A stretch of 64,000 bases of DNA from Pseudonocardiales bacterium (GCA_019244165.1 JAFATA010000020.1:1-64000); one strand, 5' to 3'. Numbered from the stretch's first letter, positions 26,278 through 36,550 are shown. Program-made: numbers and translations. Notes: generated by a model from the letters alone, not told the origin.

Positions 26278-29085
26278 TCAACCCGGACCGCATCCATCAA
26301 GTCCATTGACCGATGCGCGATCAGGATTCATCGTCGCAACTTTGCCTGGTAGAGCATCGTTAGCCTGGCCCTGACCACCGCAGTGGAAAACCTCCACAGG
26401 CAAAGTATTAACGTCGGGAACACTGTTTACTTTTAGAAGAGAGATTTGCCTATTGATCGGCTTGCCTGGATCAGGCTCATTGTCCGCAAAGTTGATTAAG
26501 CCGGTCACGCCAAAGAAAGGTTTCTGGTGAAGTTCTTGGCGTATCTCCAAGTACACCGCGACTGGTACGATAGACCGTGGATCCCACTCCTGCTGAGCAT
26601 TGCCCTCCTGTTGAGAGTTTCCCTGAAGCTCGTTACTCAGGCCTTCGACTGCTTGGAGTACCAGCTCGGCGGCGTCGTACGCAATCGGTATTCTTTCGGC
26701 GATTTGCCGGTTTCCCTGACTGCAGGGTGGAGACGAAAAAATCGACTCCTTTCCACCTTGCTCTGTGATTAAGCTATAGAAGCGTTTCCCCGGATCATCG
26801 CGAGGGTCCTGCAAGGAGTCGCAGGTAATCAGAGAAGTTTTTGATACATAAGCCACTGGTAAGGTAGGGGGCGCATCCTGGCGAAGCGCTGGGTTCACCA
26901 TGTAACGACTTACCGAATCGTCTGCAATCACATTCAAAAGCTGGTCGCTAGGACACTGGAAACCTCCAAGAAAATTGGAAAAATCTTCCCATCTTCCAGC
27001 AAAAATGATCGCGCCTCGATAGTCGCACTCGCCCGGAGGAAACGAGGAAGATCCAGAAAAATATTCGTTCTGGATATTGTCGACTCCGATCCCAGACTCT
27101 TTCAGCGCAGCGTTCAGATCATCGACGAGTGTATGTACATAGAAGTCTTGACCGAAGCCCGGCGTCTCGCCGGTGGTCCAGTAGACTTGCGCTGCGCGCA
27201 CGTTTAGCACCTGCTTAGAGTAGGCCGCTATCATCCGCGCCTGATCTATGTTCGGCGCACCCATCTGCAGATAGAGCTGTGAGTTCTCACCTATATGATC
27301 TGCCGACAGGGTTGTAGCGATCACCGGGAGTCTGATTTTATTCAGTTTCACAAGAGCCTGAGCGGTGGTATCACGACTTTCATCCATGCCGATCACGGCA
27401 ACCATAGTGGGATCTCTTGCTGCCAGGCTGCCGATCATGTCAGCGGCTTCGTTGGCGTACTCCATATCATGGCCGCCGTTAGCGATCACGATACGCAGCA
27501 ACGGCGATTTAGTCGTAGCTGGCTCGTTAATGCTTTCTTTTTGCGCGACCGCGAGCCCCTCCAGTTCTTCGCGTTCACCGGAGTATGCTTCTTCGTTAGG
27601 GTTCACTTGCAGTCCGGTGAAACTGCCGAGATAGACAAGGGTGACGTACGGGCGCGCCCAGTTTCCCTGCTTCCACGCATCATAGGCGTCCTGGTTTTGC
27701 TGGAATATTGTACCCTGGATATGGAGCAGCGCTTCTTGACCCAGAGCGCCTTTCTGGCCCGACGCGTCATTGAACCGGAAACTACCATCACTATAGCCGA
27801 TGCATTCACCGTTGATGCTCCGGACGCTGACCTGCCCGTGGAACACCGGAGTGTGTCCGCAGGACGGCCAATCACCATACTGCCATGACACTCCTGCGAT
27901 CCCGGCCGCGACCAACATTGCGGCAGCGCCTACCGCGACGCTGCGTCGGGCTAACCGGGATGGCGGACGTGGCACAATCGGCCCGAAAGTCCAATCCGAA
28001 TCACCAGAGTCACCGCTGCGCCGGGCTAACACCGAGATTGGCAAGTCCCACGCAGTATCGATACGGGCACGGCGACTTCCGGGCAGCGCCTCGACCCACG
28101 CCCGGTACACGGGATCGCGGTAGACAGGATCACCGCTCCGGCCCCTGCCCCAGTCCGGCTCAAGACCGCCACGACGCACGGAAGTCGAAGCCGGTGCTTG
28201 CGGTACCTCGTCACTGCTGCACACCACCAGCAGCGAATCGCTTTGCCCCGTTTCGTTACGTACGTCATTGACAAGCTGTAACAGCCGGTACCCAGCCGAG
28301 TCCGCCGTAGCGTTGTCGATCAGTACCACCGGATACGCTGTCCGTCTCCAGCCCTCCATCCGCCACAACCGGCGACTGTAAGCCCGCCGGAGATCCTGCA
28401 GGAAAGCGTGCACCAGCAGTTTATTAATTTGGTCCGGATCTTCCCGCTCCCGAACACCTTCGGTAAGCCGCTCAGCGAAACCAAGAAAGTTCACCGACTG
28501 CAATGGCGCCAAGTATTGCTGACGCATGAACCACCGATACCGGCCCCCGAAACCAACAATACCCGAAACCGCAGCACGGAAAAGCGCCTCCGGCAGCACT
28601 CGCAGAACCAACCACACTAGCAACTGATACCGGGGAGGACCAAAATCAAGACTCTTAATATCCGGGGCATTATCTTCACTTCGACCTCGATGATGTCCGC
28701 GAAGACACTTAACGATCTCCTTGGTGCGATCTTCAGAACTCAGCTTGACCAGATCTAACCCCATCAGCCATTCGATCAACTCATAGTGCCGGAACCGCAA
28801 CCGCTCGCCACCAAACCGCGGCGCAGCCAGCTCCCCACAAATACTGTGCAACAACGAGCGAATGTCACGCGGTTGCCCGGTGGTCGCCTTCACCCGAGCA
28901 TGTGGTACCACATACCGGCGCGAAGCCCCCAAACTTTCGCTCAGTTCGTTAAGAACTTTTTCGCCTTGCTCCTGGTCGCTCAACCAGATCAGCGGAAGCC
29001 GATGATCCGTGCGTCCCGGACGCCGAACAAGATACGAAATAAGAGTAAGAATACCCTCTTGAGCAACTTGTGGTCCTGGAGACAT
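26278..29085 (-). CDS. Receptor-like fusion: cytoplasmic region, one TM helix, periplasmic-binding-protein domain
   Basis: Starting at MSPGPQVAQEGILTLISYLV, the protein has about 935 residues. The first 380 or so look like the NTPase part of actinomycete signalling proteins, but the place where a Walker A would be (RLPLIWLSDQEQGEKVL) has no GKT. One membrane helix follows (VAVGAAAMLVAAGIAGVSW). The outer part resembles type 1 ligand-binding receptors (MVAVIGMDESRDTTAQALV, RLPVIATTLSADHIGENSQL, QVYWTTGETPGFGQDFYVHT). It may sense an external ligand. The start is uncertain because no strong ribosome site is present. Confidence 0.6.
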   Translation of the reverse strand: MSPGPQVAQEGILTLISYLVRRPGRTDHRLPLIWLSDQEQGEKVLNELSESLGASRRYVVPHARVKATTGQPRDIRSLLHSICGELAAPRFGGERLRFRHYELIEWLMGLDLVKLSSEDRTKEIVKCLRGHHRGRSEDNAPDIKSLDFGPPRYQLLVWLVLRVLPEALFRAAVSGIVGFGGRYRWFMRQQYLAPLQSVNFLGFAERLTEGVREREDPDQINKLLVHAFLQDLRRAYSRRLWRMEGWRRTAYPVVLIDNATADSAGYRLLQLVNDVRNETGQSDSLLVVCSSDEVPQAPASTSVRRGGLEPDWGRGRSGDPVYRDPVYRAWVEALPGSRRARIDTAWDLPISVLARRSGDSGDSDWTFGPIVPRPPSRLARRSVAVGAAAMLVAAGIAGVSWQYGDWPSCGHTPVFHGQVSVRSINGECIGYSDGSFRFNDASGQKGALGQEALLHIQGTIFQQNQDAYDAWKQGNWARPYVTLVYLGSFTGLQVNPNEEAYSGEREELEGLAVAQKESINEPATTKSPLLRIVIANGGHDMEYANEAADMIGSLAARDPTMVAVIGMDESRDTTAQALVKLNKIRLPVIATTLSADHIGENSQLYLQMGAPNIDQARMIAAYSKQVLNVRAAQVYWTTGETPGFGQDFYVHTLVDDLNAALKESGIGVDNIQNEYFSGSSSFPPGECDYRGAIIFAGRWEDFSNFLGGFQCPSDQLLNVIADDSVSRYMVNPALRQDAPPTLPVAYVSKTSLITCDSLQDPRDDPGKRFYSLITEQGGKESIFSSPPCSQGNRQIAERIPIAYDAAELVLQAVEGLSNELQGNSQQEGNAQQEWDPRSIVPVAVYLEIRQELHQKPFFGVTGLINFADNEPDPGKPINRQISLLKVNSVPDVNTLPVEVFHCGGQGQANDALPGKVATMNPDRASVNGLDGCGPG

Positions 29086-29760
29086 GTCAGTTAGAGGTAG
29101 GCTCGCCGTCGCGCAGCACCTTGCACCATAACATCCCTTCAACTATTCTCGAAAACAATAATACTCGGCGGATCGCGAATCACTTCAGACAATACCAGTT
29201 TTGTCAAGCTGCTGACACCAACACCCCTCCCAGCACACCCCGTAGCAAAAAGAAAACCTTCAGTACATCTTCCGTCCACCACCATGGCCGAAGAACACAC
29301 ACCACCCACCCGGCACCCACCCGCAGCCTGGATCGCGTTGACCTCAGCCTTGCCCCGGGCTGCCGTGTGGTCGGGCTACGCCAGGAGCAAAAAGCGATAG
29401 TTGCTAAGCACCCGGCTGCAGGTCATCAAGGGGTCACCATGATCATCGTCAGCGAGTCGTCAGCGGAAGCGACGCAACCAGTCCGTACGGGGCGACCCAT
29501 ACCGGCACGTAGCCGCAGCTCAGCGGCACACAACGACACTCCCAAGCATGCGGACGCACGGCCAATCCGCGTTCACACCGAAGAGACCAAAATGATCTGA
29601 GATAACGATCCTGTGCCTCCGGCGGCTTTTGTGCCCACCAGCCACCAGCCGAACCATCTGTGCTAGATGCAGCGGTGACCAACGGACCAGATGCAGCGGT
29701 GACCAACGGAGTACAGCGGGGAGTCACGGGGACAACGACCGTCACTCTCCAAACCAGTAA
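29086..29760. other. Intergenic with a 22-bp direct repeat
   Basis: No gene is convincing. AGATGCAGCGGTGACCAACG plus GA occurs at 29665-29686 and 29689-29710. It lies just beyond the end of the minus-strand gene at 29761. The promoter of the receptor-like gene probably lies around 29100-29250. Confidence 0.4.
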
Positions 29761-30327
29761 CTACGAGGAAGTGCCCTCGCCGTGGTCGTCCGGTTGGTCG
29801 GGTGGAGTGATCAGGGCGAGGTAGACATGTTCCGTGCTGATCTCCGTCGAGCAGGTTGCGGCGAGCAGGGCGTAGGCCAGTTGCGCACCGCCGTTGGGTT
29901 CCGAGAGCCACCAGGCGGCGGCATCGACCAGGGCCAGGCGCTGCACTGCGGATAGGTGCGTCTCCCGCTCGCCCAGGATTGCTACGGCGGCCAAGCGTTG
30001 CCGGTTGGGAATCACGCGCGAGCCGCGAGCGGACCGCGAGATCGCTTCGTCACCGTCGCCGAGCGCTGCGGCGGCCAGGTCCAGCGTCCGCGATAGGTCC
30101 AGCTCGTCCAGGGGCGGCCGAGTCGAGCGGTGGAAGATCTGCGACACTGAGGACCACTCCTGCAGTACCCGGGCCACCGACCGAGCACGCCACGGCGCAA
30201 GCCGTAGCACCACGCTGAGGGACTCCTCGCCGTCCAGGACAAGCGTGCCGCCGTCCAACTCCACTACCTTACCGTGATCGAGAGCCACCCGCAGGCGGTC
30301 TGGGTCGAGCTGCGTAGGGTCTGGCAT
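29761..30327 (-). CDS. Hypothetical protein, AICE-type cargo
   Basis: A 188-residue GC-rich gene not assigned to a family. Visible features are LDHGKVVELDGGTLVLDGEE near the start and a helical C-terminal half (RLALVDAAAWWLSEPNGGAQ, AYALLAATCSTEISTEHVYL). GGAGG precedes the ATG. Base composition matches element B rather than the neighbouring receptor-like gene. Confidence 0.5.
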   Translation of the reverse strand: MPDPTQLDPDRLRVALDHGKVVELDGGTLVLDGEESLSVVLRLAPWRARSVARVLQEWSSVSQIFHRSTRPPLDELDLSRTLDLAAAALGDGDEAISRSARGSRVIPNRQRLAAVAILGERETHLSAVQRLALVDAAAWWLSEPNGGAQLAYALLAATCSTEISTEHVYLALITPPDQPDDHGEGTSS

Positions 30328-30522
30328 CGGGTCTCCACCCTCCTAACTAGGGTTGGGGATCAAGGCCGTGGGCCGGTGCTCACAACACCAGCCCTCGGCC
30401 GCCTACTCAGGGGGCGGGTGCGCCCCCTGATCTCACCTACTCATCCGGTACGACACCAGATCCCGCACCTGGTCCGCGCCGCCCGTGCACGGATAGTCCC
30501 GGCATGTGCACGGTCCATAGCT

Positions 30523-30548
30523 GTACAGCAGCGAAGTACAGCAACGAC
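30523..30548 (+). repeat. 26-bp imperfect direct repeat, right end of element B
   Basis: Same orientation as 15135-15160, with 24 of 26 positions identical, again two GTACAGC words 8 bases apart. It is 80 bp from the tRNA-Ala fragment, as copy 1 is 69 bp from the tRNA-Pro fragment. This symmetry suggests the two ends of one element. The remaining sequence from 30328 to 30628 shows nothing else. Confidence 0.45.
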
Positions 30549-30628
30549 GCTGACCAACACCACCCCGAAGCACTCGCCAGCGGCCCACGACGAGCGGAAA
30601 CGACCCCAACTGACCCCCGCGCCGGGAG

Positions 30629-30673
30629 TTCGCATCGAGAAGGTCAGGGGTTCGACTCCCCTCAGCTCCACCA
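30629..30673 (+). repeat. Orphan tRNA-Ala(CGC) 3' half at left border of element C
   Basis: TTCGCAT (anticodon loop with CGC), CGAGA, AGGTC, then AGGGGTTCGACTCCCCT and CAGCTCCACCA are the 3' half of a tRNA-Ala with CCA. No 5' half precedes it. It lies inside the open frame of the serine recombinase, whose last roughly 75 residues are translated from it and the adjoining DNA. It marks a junction between elements. Confidence 0.65.
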
Positions 30674-32438
30674 GGCGGTTCTTACTCGAACCCTTGGCGT
30701 GAAAGAGGGGGTTGGGTAGGTCGTGGGGTGTTGTAGCTGGGGTGATGCTCTGTGTGGGGGTGTTGCTCCAGTTTGTTGTTGGGGGTTGTGGCTGCCAGAG
30801 TGCTAGGTGGTTGTTGGGGGGTTCCGTGTGGGTCTTGCGGGGTGGGATGGTTTGGATGTGGTCGTAGCGGTGGTGTGCGGCTGTGGTGATGGTGTTGAAG
30901 GGTTCTTCTAGTTCGTGGTTGGTGACGTTGATGGTGCCGTCTGGTTGGGCGTCGAGGTAGATTTTGGAAAAGATCACTGTTGTGAGGAGTTTTTTGATTT
31001 CGTCTGTGCCTTGGTCGTAGAGGTGTCGGGGTTGGCGGAGTAGGTTTAGGCCGAGGAGGAAGACTTCTTTACCGGCGTCTAGGCGGGTGTCAAGGTCAGC
31101 CAGTTGAGCGCGGATTCCTTGGCGTTGTTGTCGGATGTTTCGCATTTTGGTGGTGAGTTTGGATTGGGGCCATTCGGGATGACCGACCAGTTCGAGGAAT
31201 GCGTTTTCTTGGGTGTCGAGGGTCTGTAGTTGTTTGGTCAGTTCGGTACGTAAGTCATCGGTGTTGGCTAGCTCGGTCTGTAGTGTGATGTCCAATTCTG
31301 TTTTAGCTTTGGCGTGCAAGGCATCGCCGAGGCTGACGGTGTTGTAGTGATTGCTGACGGCGTGCTCGACACCGTTGGGTCCGTGGATGGGCATGTAGGG
31401 TTGGTTGCAGTGTTGGGTTTGGCGTCCGGTGCATAGGTAGTAGAAGTAGGTGCCGCCGTTGCCGTTGCCCTTGGCGATAATGAGGCGTCGTTGACAGCGA
31501 GCGCACCAGAGGCGCCCTTTGAGGTGATGATGGTGCACGCGTCGGCGTGTACCGCTGTGGATGTTGGTGGCGAGCACGTGTTGGACTTGGTTGTAGAGTT
31601 CTTCTGTGATGATGGCGGGGTGGCGTCCTGGGTATTCGGCGCCTTGGTAGGTGACGTAGCCGCAGTAGTAGTGGTCGGTGAGGATGTTACCGATAGTGTG
31701 GATAGAAATGGGGGTGCCGGCGGGATGTTTTTTGGTAGGCCGGGTGCGTAGTCCGCGTTCGGTGAGGATTTCGCGGATATTCCCATAGGTGTAGCGACCT
31801 GTGGCGTAGAGTTCGAAAATTTGCTTGATAAACGGTGCGCGTTGTTCATCCAGGGCGATAGTGCGCACTTCGCGTCCCTCGAATTTTTCTCGGATGTTAA
31901 GGTAGCCGATTTTGGCCCAGCCGAGAGTACCGCCATGTCTCGCTTTTTCACCCATCTTGAATTTGATGTCTTCGCCGTCCATTTGGGAGCGCAGTTCGTT
32001 GAAGACGGCCAGCATTCCATGCATGGCGCGGGTGGAGGGGGTTTTGGCATGGATGTTTTCTGTTGCTGAAACCAGTGTGATGCCTAGTTCCTCAAGGAGC
32101 GAGCTCATGATGGCGTCGTCGTAGCGGTTACGGGCAAACCGCGACAAGGAATAGACAAACACATACTTGATGTCCCGGTCGCGCTTGATGCGCTCGATCA
32201 TCTGTTGGAAAACTCGTCGCTTCTTGGCGTCGCGTCCGGAGACGCCAGGCTCAATATATTCATCATCCAAACTCAGGGATACACCCATTTCTGCGGCTTT
32301 ACGTTGACACGCTTTGCGTTGGGCAGGAAGGGAAATACCCTCTGGGTCATAATCAGTGTTGACCTGAGCCAGTGTGGAAACCCGCAACAGCGACACACCT
32401 TTAGGGACTTGAGCCTCGCTGTCAGAATCAGCGTGCAT
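30674..32438 (-). CDS. Large serine recombinase of element C
   Basis: Resolvase-type catalytic domain: LLRVSTLAQ with the catalytic Ser, ISLPAQRKAC, then YSLSRFARNRYDDAI. The recombinase domain follows (GRYTYGNIREILTERGLRTR, IGNILTDHYYCGYVTYQGAE) and a zinc ribbon (LWCARCQRR, later LCTGRQTQHC). A helical C-terminus ends the protein. The ATG at 32438 is preceded by GAAGGAAACACGTG. The frame stays open to 30441 through the tRNA-Ala fragment, so the true end before integration is unknown; I give the element border. It replaces the tyrosine integrase of element A. Confidence 0.85.
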
Positions 32439-32517
32439 CACGTGTTTCCTTCTTCCTACGGTGTGTGATCTGGTAGCCCAGTTGCTCAATATAGTCACTC
32501 CGCAACGTCTTGTGCGT

Positions 32518-32835
32518 TCATCGTGTAGTGATATCGAGATACTCGGCTAACGAGGGCAGGCTTGCCTGTACGAGACGCTGGTAGGGTTCAAGCAGCCCGA
32601 TAGCGGTGGCTGTGTCAAGGTCGAGATGCTCGATCAGGGCAAGTGCAAGATCAGCATGTGGTAGTGAGCGTGAGCCTTCTTCAAGGCGGCTGATGGTGGA
32701 GGGGGCAACGCCTGGTCGTGCGGCAAAGTGACGGATCGAGTGGCCACGCTGCTTCCGTGCGCGGGTGACGTAGTGGCCAAACGATCTATACTTCACAGAA
32801 GTGCAGGTCCTTTCCTTATCGATTTCATACCCCAA
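32518..32835 (-). CDS. Small XRE-type HTH protein
   Basis: A 105-residue protein with one HTH (RHFAARPGVAPSTISRLEEG at about residues 35-54) and a helical tail. A shorter start at the GTG near 32796 is possible. It lies between the serine recombinase and the relaxation gene, where element A has its Xis-like HTH, so it may control the recombinase. Confidence 0.7.
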   Translation of the reverse strand: MGYEIDKERTCTSVKYRSFGHYVTRARKQRGHSIRHFAARPGVAPSTISRLEEGSRSLPHADLALALIEHLDLDTATAIGLLEPYQRLVQASLPSLAEYLDITTR

Positions 32836-32865
32836 GCGTTGCCCGTTGGCAACACTTGTTTGTGG

Positions 32866-33678
32866 TTATTCGGTAAACAACTGGTTGATCAAAAACGTGG
32901 GTGCGTTGGTGTGTGTAGTGACGTTGATAAAATCAACCTCCTGTGTGGACATTTTTTTGATCACTTGCTTGATGGCTTGGGTTCGTGGCTCATCTGGCGC
33001 AGTAAACAGGATGCGGGGTGGGACTTGATCGGGTCCTTCACCGCTGTGGGTGAGGTAGTCGAGATAGTCGCGGCATTTGCGTGTGATCCGGGGCAAGCTT
33101 TCGGTGGCTTGATCGACTTCTAGCCACCAGCAATCAGCATGGGTGGCAGTGGCCAACCTGAGATAAGCATCAGGCTTGAGGAACTGGCCGCCCCTGGTGG
33201 GTTGCCAGCAGGCCGGTTCGGTAGTGAACTTGATCAGCTGAACATCATCACAATCACGACTGGTGGTAACCAACTGTACGTAAACCTCACTGATCGCCAG
33301 CATGTGACCCAAAAACAGGGCACCGGGTGTCGATGGCGGTCGAGACCGCCGTGGCGGGCACGGCTGACCTTGAATGATAGCCACGTATCGGTGCCCGGTG
33401 GGGGTGAGGGTGTAGATGTGTCCGGCGGAGCCGGCCCTGGCTCCTCCGATCCTGCGCTCCAAGGTGGTGACTAACCCGAGGCTCACCAGTCGGGTCATGG
33501 TCCTGCGCCGGTCGCGTGCTGTGGTTTCCGATGTTGTCGTGGGATTGGCCAATAGCCGGTCCAGCTGGGCTCCCGTGAGCAGACGCACCCTGGCTAGGTG
33601 GGGGAGGGGAGTGGTGTGGCGGGCGGGCAGCGCGCGGGCGGCGGGCACGAGACGTGCCCGCTGAATAAGGTTGGTCAT
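32866..33678 (-). CDS. Replication-relaxation family protein (element C)
   Basis: Paralogue of 1200-2003: LERRIGGARAGSAGHIYTLT, CWWLEVDQATESLPRITRKC, PPRILFTAPDE and NAPTFLINQLF align in order. I start at MTNLIQRARLVPAARALPAR, which fits the paralogue's length. A reading from 33861 would add an unrelated Arg-rich tail. It follows the VirD4-like gene on the same strand. Confidence 0.75.
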   Translation of the reverse strand: MTNLIQRARLVPAARALPARHTTPLPHLARVRLLTGAQLDRLLANPTTTSETTARDRRRTMTRLVSLGLVTTLERRIGGARAGSAGHIYTLTPTGHRYVAIIQGQPCPPRRSRPPSTPGALFLGHMLAISEVYVQLVTTSRDCDDVQLIKFTTEPACWQPTRGGQFLKPDAYLRLATATHADCWWLEVDQATESLPRITRKCRDYLDYLTHSGEGPDQVPPRILFTAPDEPRTQAIKQVIKKMSTQEVDFINVTTHTNAPTFLINQLFTE

Positions 33679-33917
33679 CGGTCTACCAGAGAAAGACAGA
33701 AGAAGCACGAAAAAGGTGCGTGGGCAGTGAGGTGACCAACCGAGTCGGCGCCACCTGGCGTGCCCGCGCAGGCTGTGGCCTGGGGAAACGCGGCGGGGTA
33801 CTCGACGCGACCGGACAGGCGACCGGACAGTATTGATGATCATGATGTGGATCTTTTCCATCGTGTGGATGAGTGCTAGTTGTGGTTGATTAGGTTCATG
33901 GGTGCAGATTGGTGGGG

Positions 33918-36194
33918 TTATGGGTGGCTGTCGTGCGGGAGGGGAACACGGTTGGGGTGTGCACTGTTGGCCACGGCGGGGGTGTGGCTGCGGGCGGCGA
34001 GTTGGGCTTCGATCTGGTGGCGGGGGTGGCCGTAGCGGTTACGGCTGGCCTGGGCTAGTTGGGCAGGGTCGCGGGTTGGTGCCGGTAGGGGGTAGGTGTG
34101 TCCGGTGACCGGGGCCAGGGTGGAGCCGCCGATGCAGGGACGTAGCGCGATATCGAAGGTTGTTAACCCAGCCAAGTCGTGGACGGTCAACGGAGCGAAA
34201 CGTGAAGCCAGGTATTTGGCGTCTTCGTATTCGAGTTGGAACACCAGCTGGGAGCGTGCTGTGCCTAACACGGCAGCTTTGATGTCGGGGCTTAATTGGT
34301 TGAGGTACTGGTGGGCTAGGGTGAGGCCCAGTCCGAGTCCTCTGGCTTGGGCTAGCATGTCGGCCATGTCGATGGGTAGGCGTACCACGTCTTGGAACTC
34401 GTCTGCATAGAGCCACACCGGATGCCGCTGGTCTGCTGGGATGTCGGCACGGGCCAGGGTGGTTTGCCATACCGCCGCCACGAGTAGTGATCCGATGAGC
34501 GCGGTGGTCTCTGCGCCCAACAATCCTTTTTTGAGGGGAACCAGGACGATGCGACGCTGGGTGAATACGTCGGTGAAATCCAAACCCTGAGACTGTCCCA
34601 GTAGTAATCGCAGTGGTGTAGACAACGTGAAAGCGCGCAGTTTGTTCAGTACGGGGGCGATGACGTGGAGGCGTTCCCGGTCCGATAGGTTCTCGTACCA
34701 GCGCCAAAACTCTCCTACCCCTGCTGGTAGCGGTTGTGTGGTGATTCGGCGGCGAAACCCTGGATTGGTGAGCAGTTCGGGTAGCTCGCACAGGGTGTAG
34801 CGTCCGCCGCAGACCGGGTGCGCGTGAGCGAGAGTCAAGAGGCTAGCCCGGAGGACATCGGCGGTGCGTGGCCCCCACGAGTCGGCATAGATCGAGTGCA
34901 GGACGTGCAGCACGAACCCTGCCGCTAATTCTTGATGGGGGCTGGCGAGGGGGTTAAACCCTACGGGGTGGTCGGTGGTTGTGGGGTCCACTACGATGAC
35001 TTCATCAGCCCGATCGTCGGGGACGCGGGCGAGGACGTCGGTGATTAAGTCACCGCGGGCGTCGATGGCGATGACCCCGTAGCCTCGGCGAATGTCGTAG
35101 TTGATCAAGTTGGCCAGGAGGGTGGATTTGCCGACCCCGGTGGGTCCGATCATCCACAGGTGACGTAGCCGATCCTGTTGCTGCAGGCACAGCGTGCGTG
35201 TGGTGCCGGGATGGTTACTGGCGGCGATGACCAGACCTTCGGTGGGTGTGGCCGGTGAGGGGGGCAGGGTTCGAGCAACCGCACCAGGCACACCGAGTAG
35301 ATCATGGCTAGACACCAGGCCCAGCAAAGCGCCGAGTTCGGGACTGGTCAGGGTAAAGGGCCACCGCAGTAGGGGTAGAGCCCATCTAGTCGCCCGTCGG
35401 GCTGTCCACCAGCCAGGGCGGCCCCGTCGGCGGGCGAGGTAGCCACCTACGGTGTTCATTCCCCGCAACGCGGCAAACACCCTGCCTAAGAGGTGGCGGG
35501 CACGAACGCGTGTGCCGGTGTCGATACAGATTCGGCAGGTAGCGCTCAGCATGGGATGGGCGGTACGCCACCGTAGGATGAGTGCCGTGGGTGGGTGATC
35601 CTTGTCGCGGCGTTGATCGTTGTGGCGTGCCCGCCAGGACGGGCGGGTTGCGGCGATGATCCACTGCACTCGTATCTGCTCGCCAGAGTTTAACGGTTGC
35701 AAGGCCGCTAAAACCTGGCGTGCGGTGTCGGGGGCACGTCGGGTGTCGAGTAATTGTCGCCGTCCGGTTAAGCGGAGTTCTGTGGCTAGCCGCCACCCAG
35801 ACCGTCGGCTAGCACAATAATTGGATAGTTCCTCGGCGCGCACACCGGGCATCACCGCCGCTAAGGAGGCCAGTACTTGCCCAACCATCCGGTCAGGGAT
35901 GATGAGGACTCGTTGCACACCCCCAGAGGTGGCGACCAATTCCACGGTGACCGGCCAGCGTGCCATGCCTACAGGCCACCAGCGGGGAATACTCAACGGC
36001 CACCACGGGGAGCTGGCCATCCCCGCAAGGGTGCCGATCCAGCGTCCTGCCTGTTCGGTATCCACATCAGCGGGAAGCTGTAACCGAAATGCTGTGAGTG
36101 AGGTTCGCCAACGGTGTTCTTCCTCGATGCGCACCAAGCTAGCCACCGCAAGATAGATCATAATGGCGAGCAGGATGTTCTCCCAGATACTCAT
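33918..36194 (-). CDS. VirD4/TraG-like conjugative coupling ATPase (element C)
   Basis: A 758-residue paralogue of 2174-4474. N-terminal membrane segment ILLAIMIYLAVASLV, Walker A GPTGVGKSTLL near residue 350, Walker B in LYADEFQDVVRLP near 595, then AQARGLGLGLTLAHQYLNQL. The start overlaps the stop of the preceding small gene (ATGA). No other secretion-system genes are present in element C either. Confidence 0.85.
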   Translation of the reverse strand: MSIWENILLAIMIYLAVASLVRIEEEHRWRTSLTAFRLQLPADVDTEQAGRWIGTLAGMASSPWWPLSIPRWWPVGMARWPVTVELVATSGGVQRVLIIPDRMVGQVLASLAAVMPGVRAEELSNYCASRRSGWRLATELRLTGRRQLLDTRRAPDTARQVLAALQPLNSGEQIRVQWIIAATRPSWRARHNDQRRDKDHPPTALILRWRTAHPMLSATCRICIDTGTRVRARHLLGRVFAALRGMNTVGGYLARRRGRPGWWTARRATRWALPLLRWPFTLTSPELGALLGLVSSHDLLGVPGAVARTLPPSPATPTEGLVIAASNHPGTTRTLCLQQQDRLRHLWMIGPTGVGKSTLLANLINYDIRRGYGVIAIDARGDLITDVLARVPDDRADEVIVVDPTTTDHPVGFNPLASPHQELAAGFVLHVLHSIYADSWGPRTADVLRASLLTLAHAHPVCGGRYTLCELPELLTNPGFRRRITTQPLPAGVGEFWRWYENLSDRERLHVIAPVLNKLRAFTLSTPLRLLLGQSQGLDFTDVFTQRRIVLVPLKKGLLGAETTALIGSLLVAAVWQTTLARADIPADQRHPVWLYADEFQDVVRLPIDMADMLAQARGLGLGLTLAHQYLNQLSPDIKAAVLGTARSQLVFQLEYEDAKYLASRFAPLTVHDLAGLTTFDIALRPCIGGSTLAPVTGHTYPLPAPTRDPAQLAQASRNRYGHPRHQIEAQLAARSHTPAVANSAHPNRVPLPHDSHP

Positions 36195-36481
36195 GATGCC
36201 CCCCCGCCGCCAGCGGCCCTGCCGCCGTTGTCGCTGTTTCTTTGCGGCGTGTCGTTCATCTCAGGCTCAGCCTGAGTTGGTTTCTCTGGGCGTCGAGGTG
36301 ACTGACCGGCCTGCTTATTTTTTCCTGTGTGCCTTGTAGCCGATCCCTGCCGCTGTCGTTGACGACATTCCTGCTGTTGGTGCAGGTGACGACCGAACAA
36401 GATCACGACTTGGGCTAGCAGTGCGGGGTCAATGTTTTTACGTTGTGTGCCATATACTCGGATGCGAAACTGGCGTGGCAT
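36191..36481 (-). CDS. Small basic, low-complexity protein
   Basis: A 96-residue protein. A short folded start (MPRQFRIRVYGTQRKNIDPA, then LLAQVVILFGRHL) is followed by a Gln/Arg/Lys-rich, Pro-rich tail likely to be disordered. GAGG lies upstream of the ATG. It is coupled to the VirD4-like gene by a 4-bp overlap, so it may be an accessory DNA-binding protein of the pump. Confidence 0.55.
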   Translation of the reverse strand: MPRQFRIRVYGTQRKNIDPALLAQVVILFGRHLHQQQECRQRQRQGSATRHTGKNKQAGQSPRRPEKPTQAEPEMNDTPQRNSDNGGRAAGGGGAS

Positions 36482-36550
36482 AATCACAAACCTCACCTGT
36501 GTGAGTAAGCGGTGTAAGAGAATTGGGAAGTGGGGCGAGAAACCCTCTTC

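Noticed and set aside
30441-30628. Last part of the serine recombinase reading
   Set aside because: It is translated from the orphan tRNA fragment and GC-rich neighbour DNA, so I end the gene at the element border.
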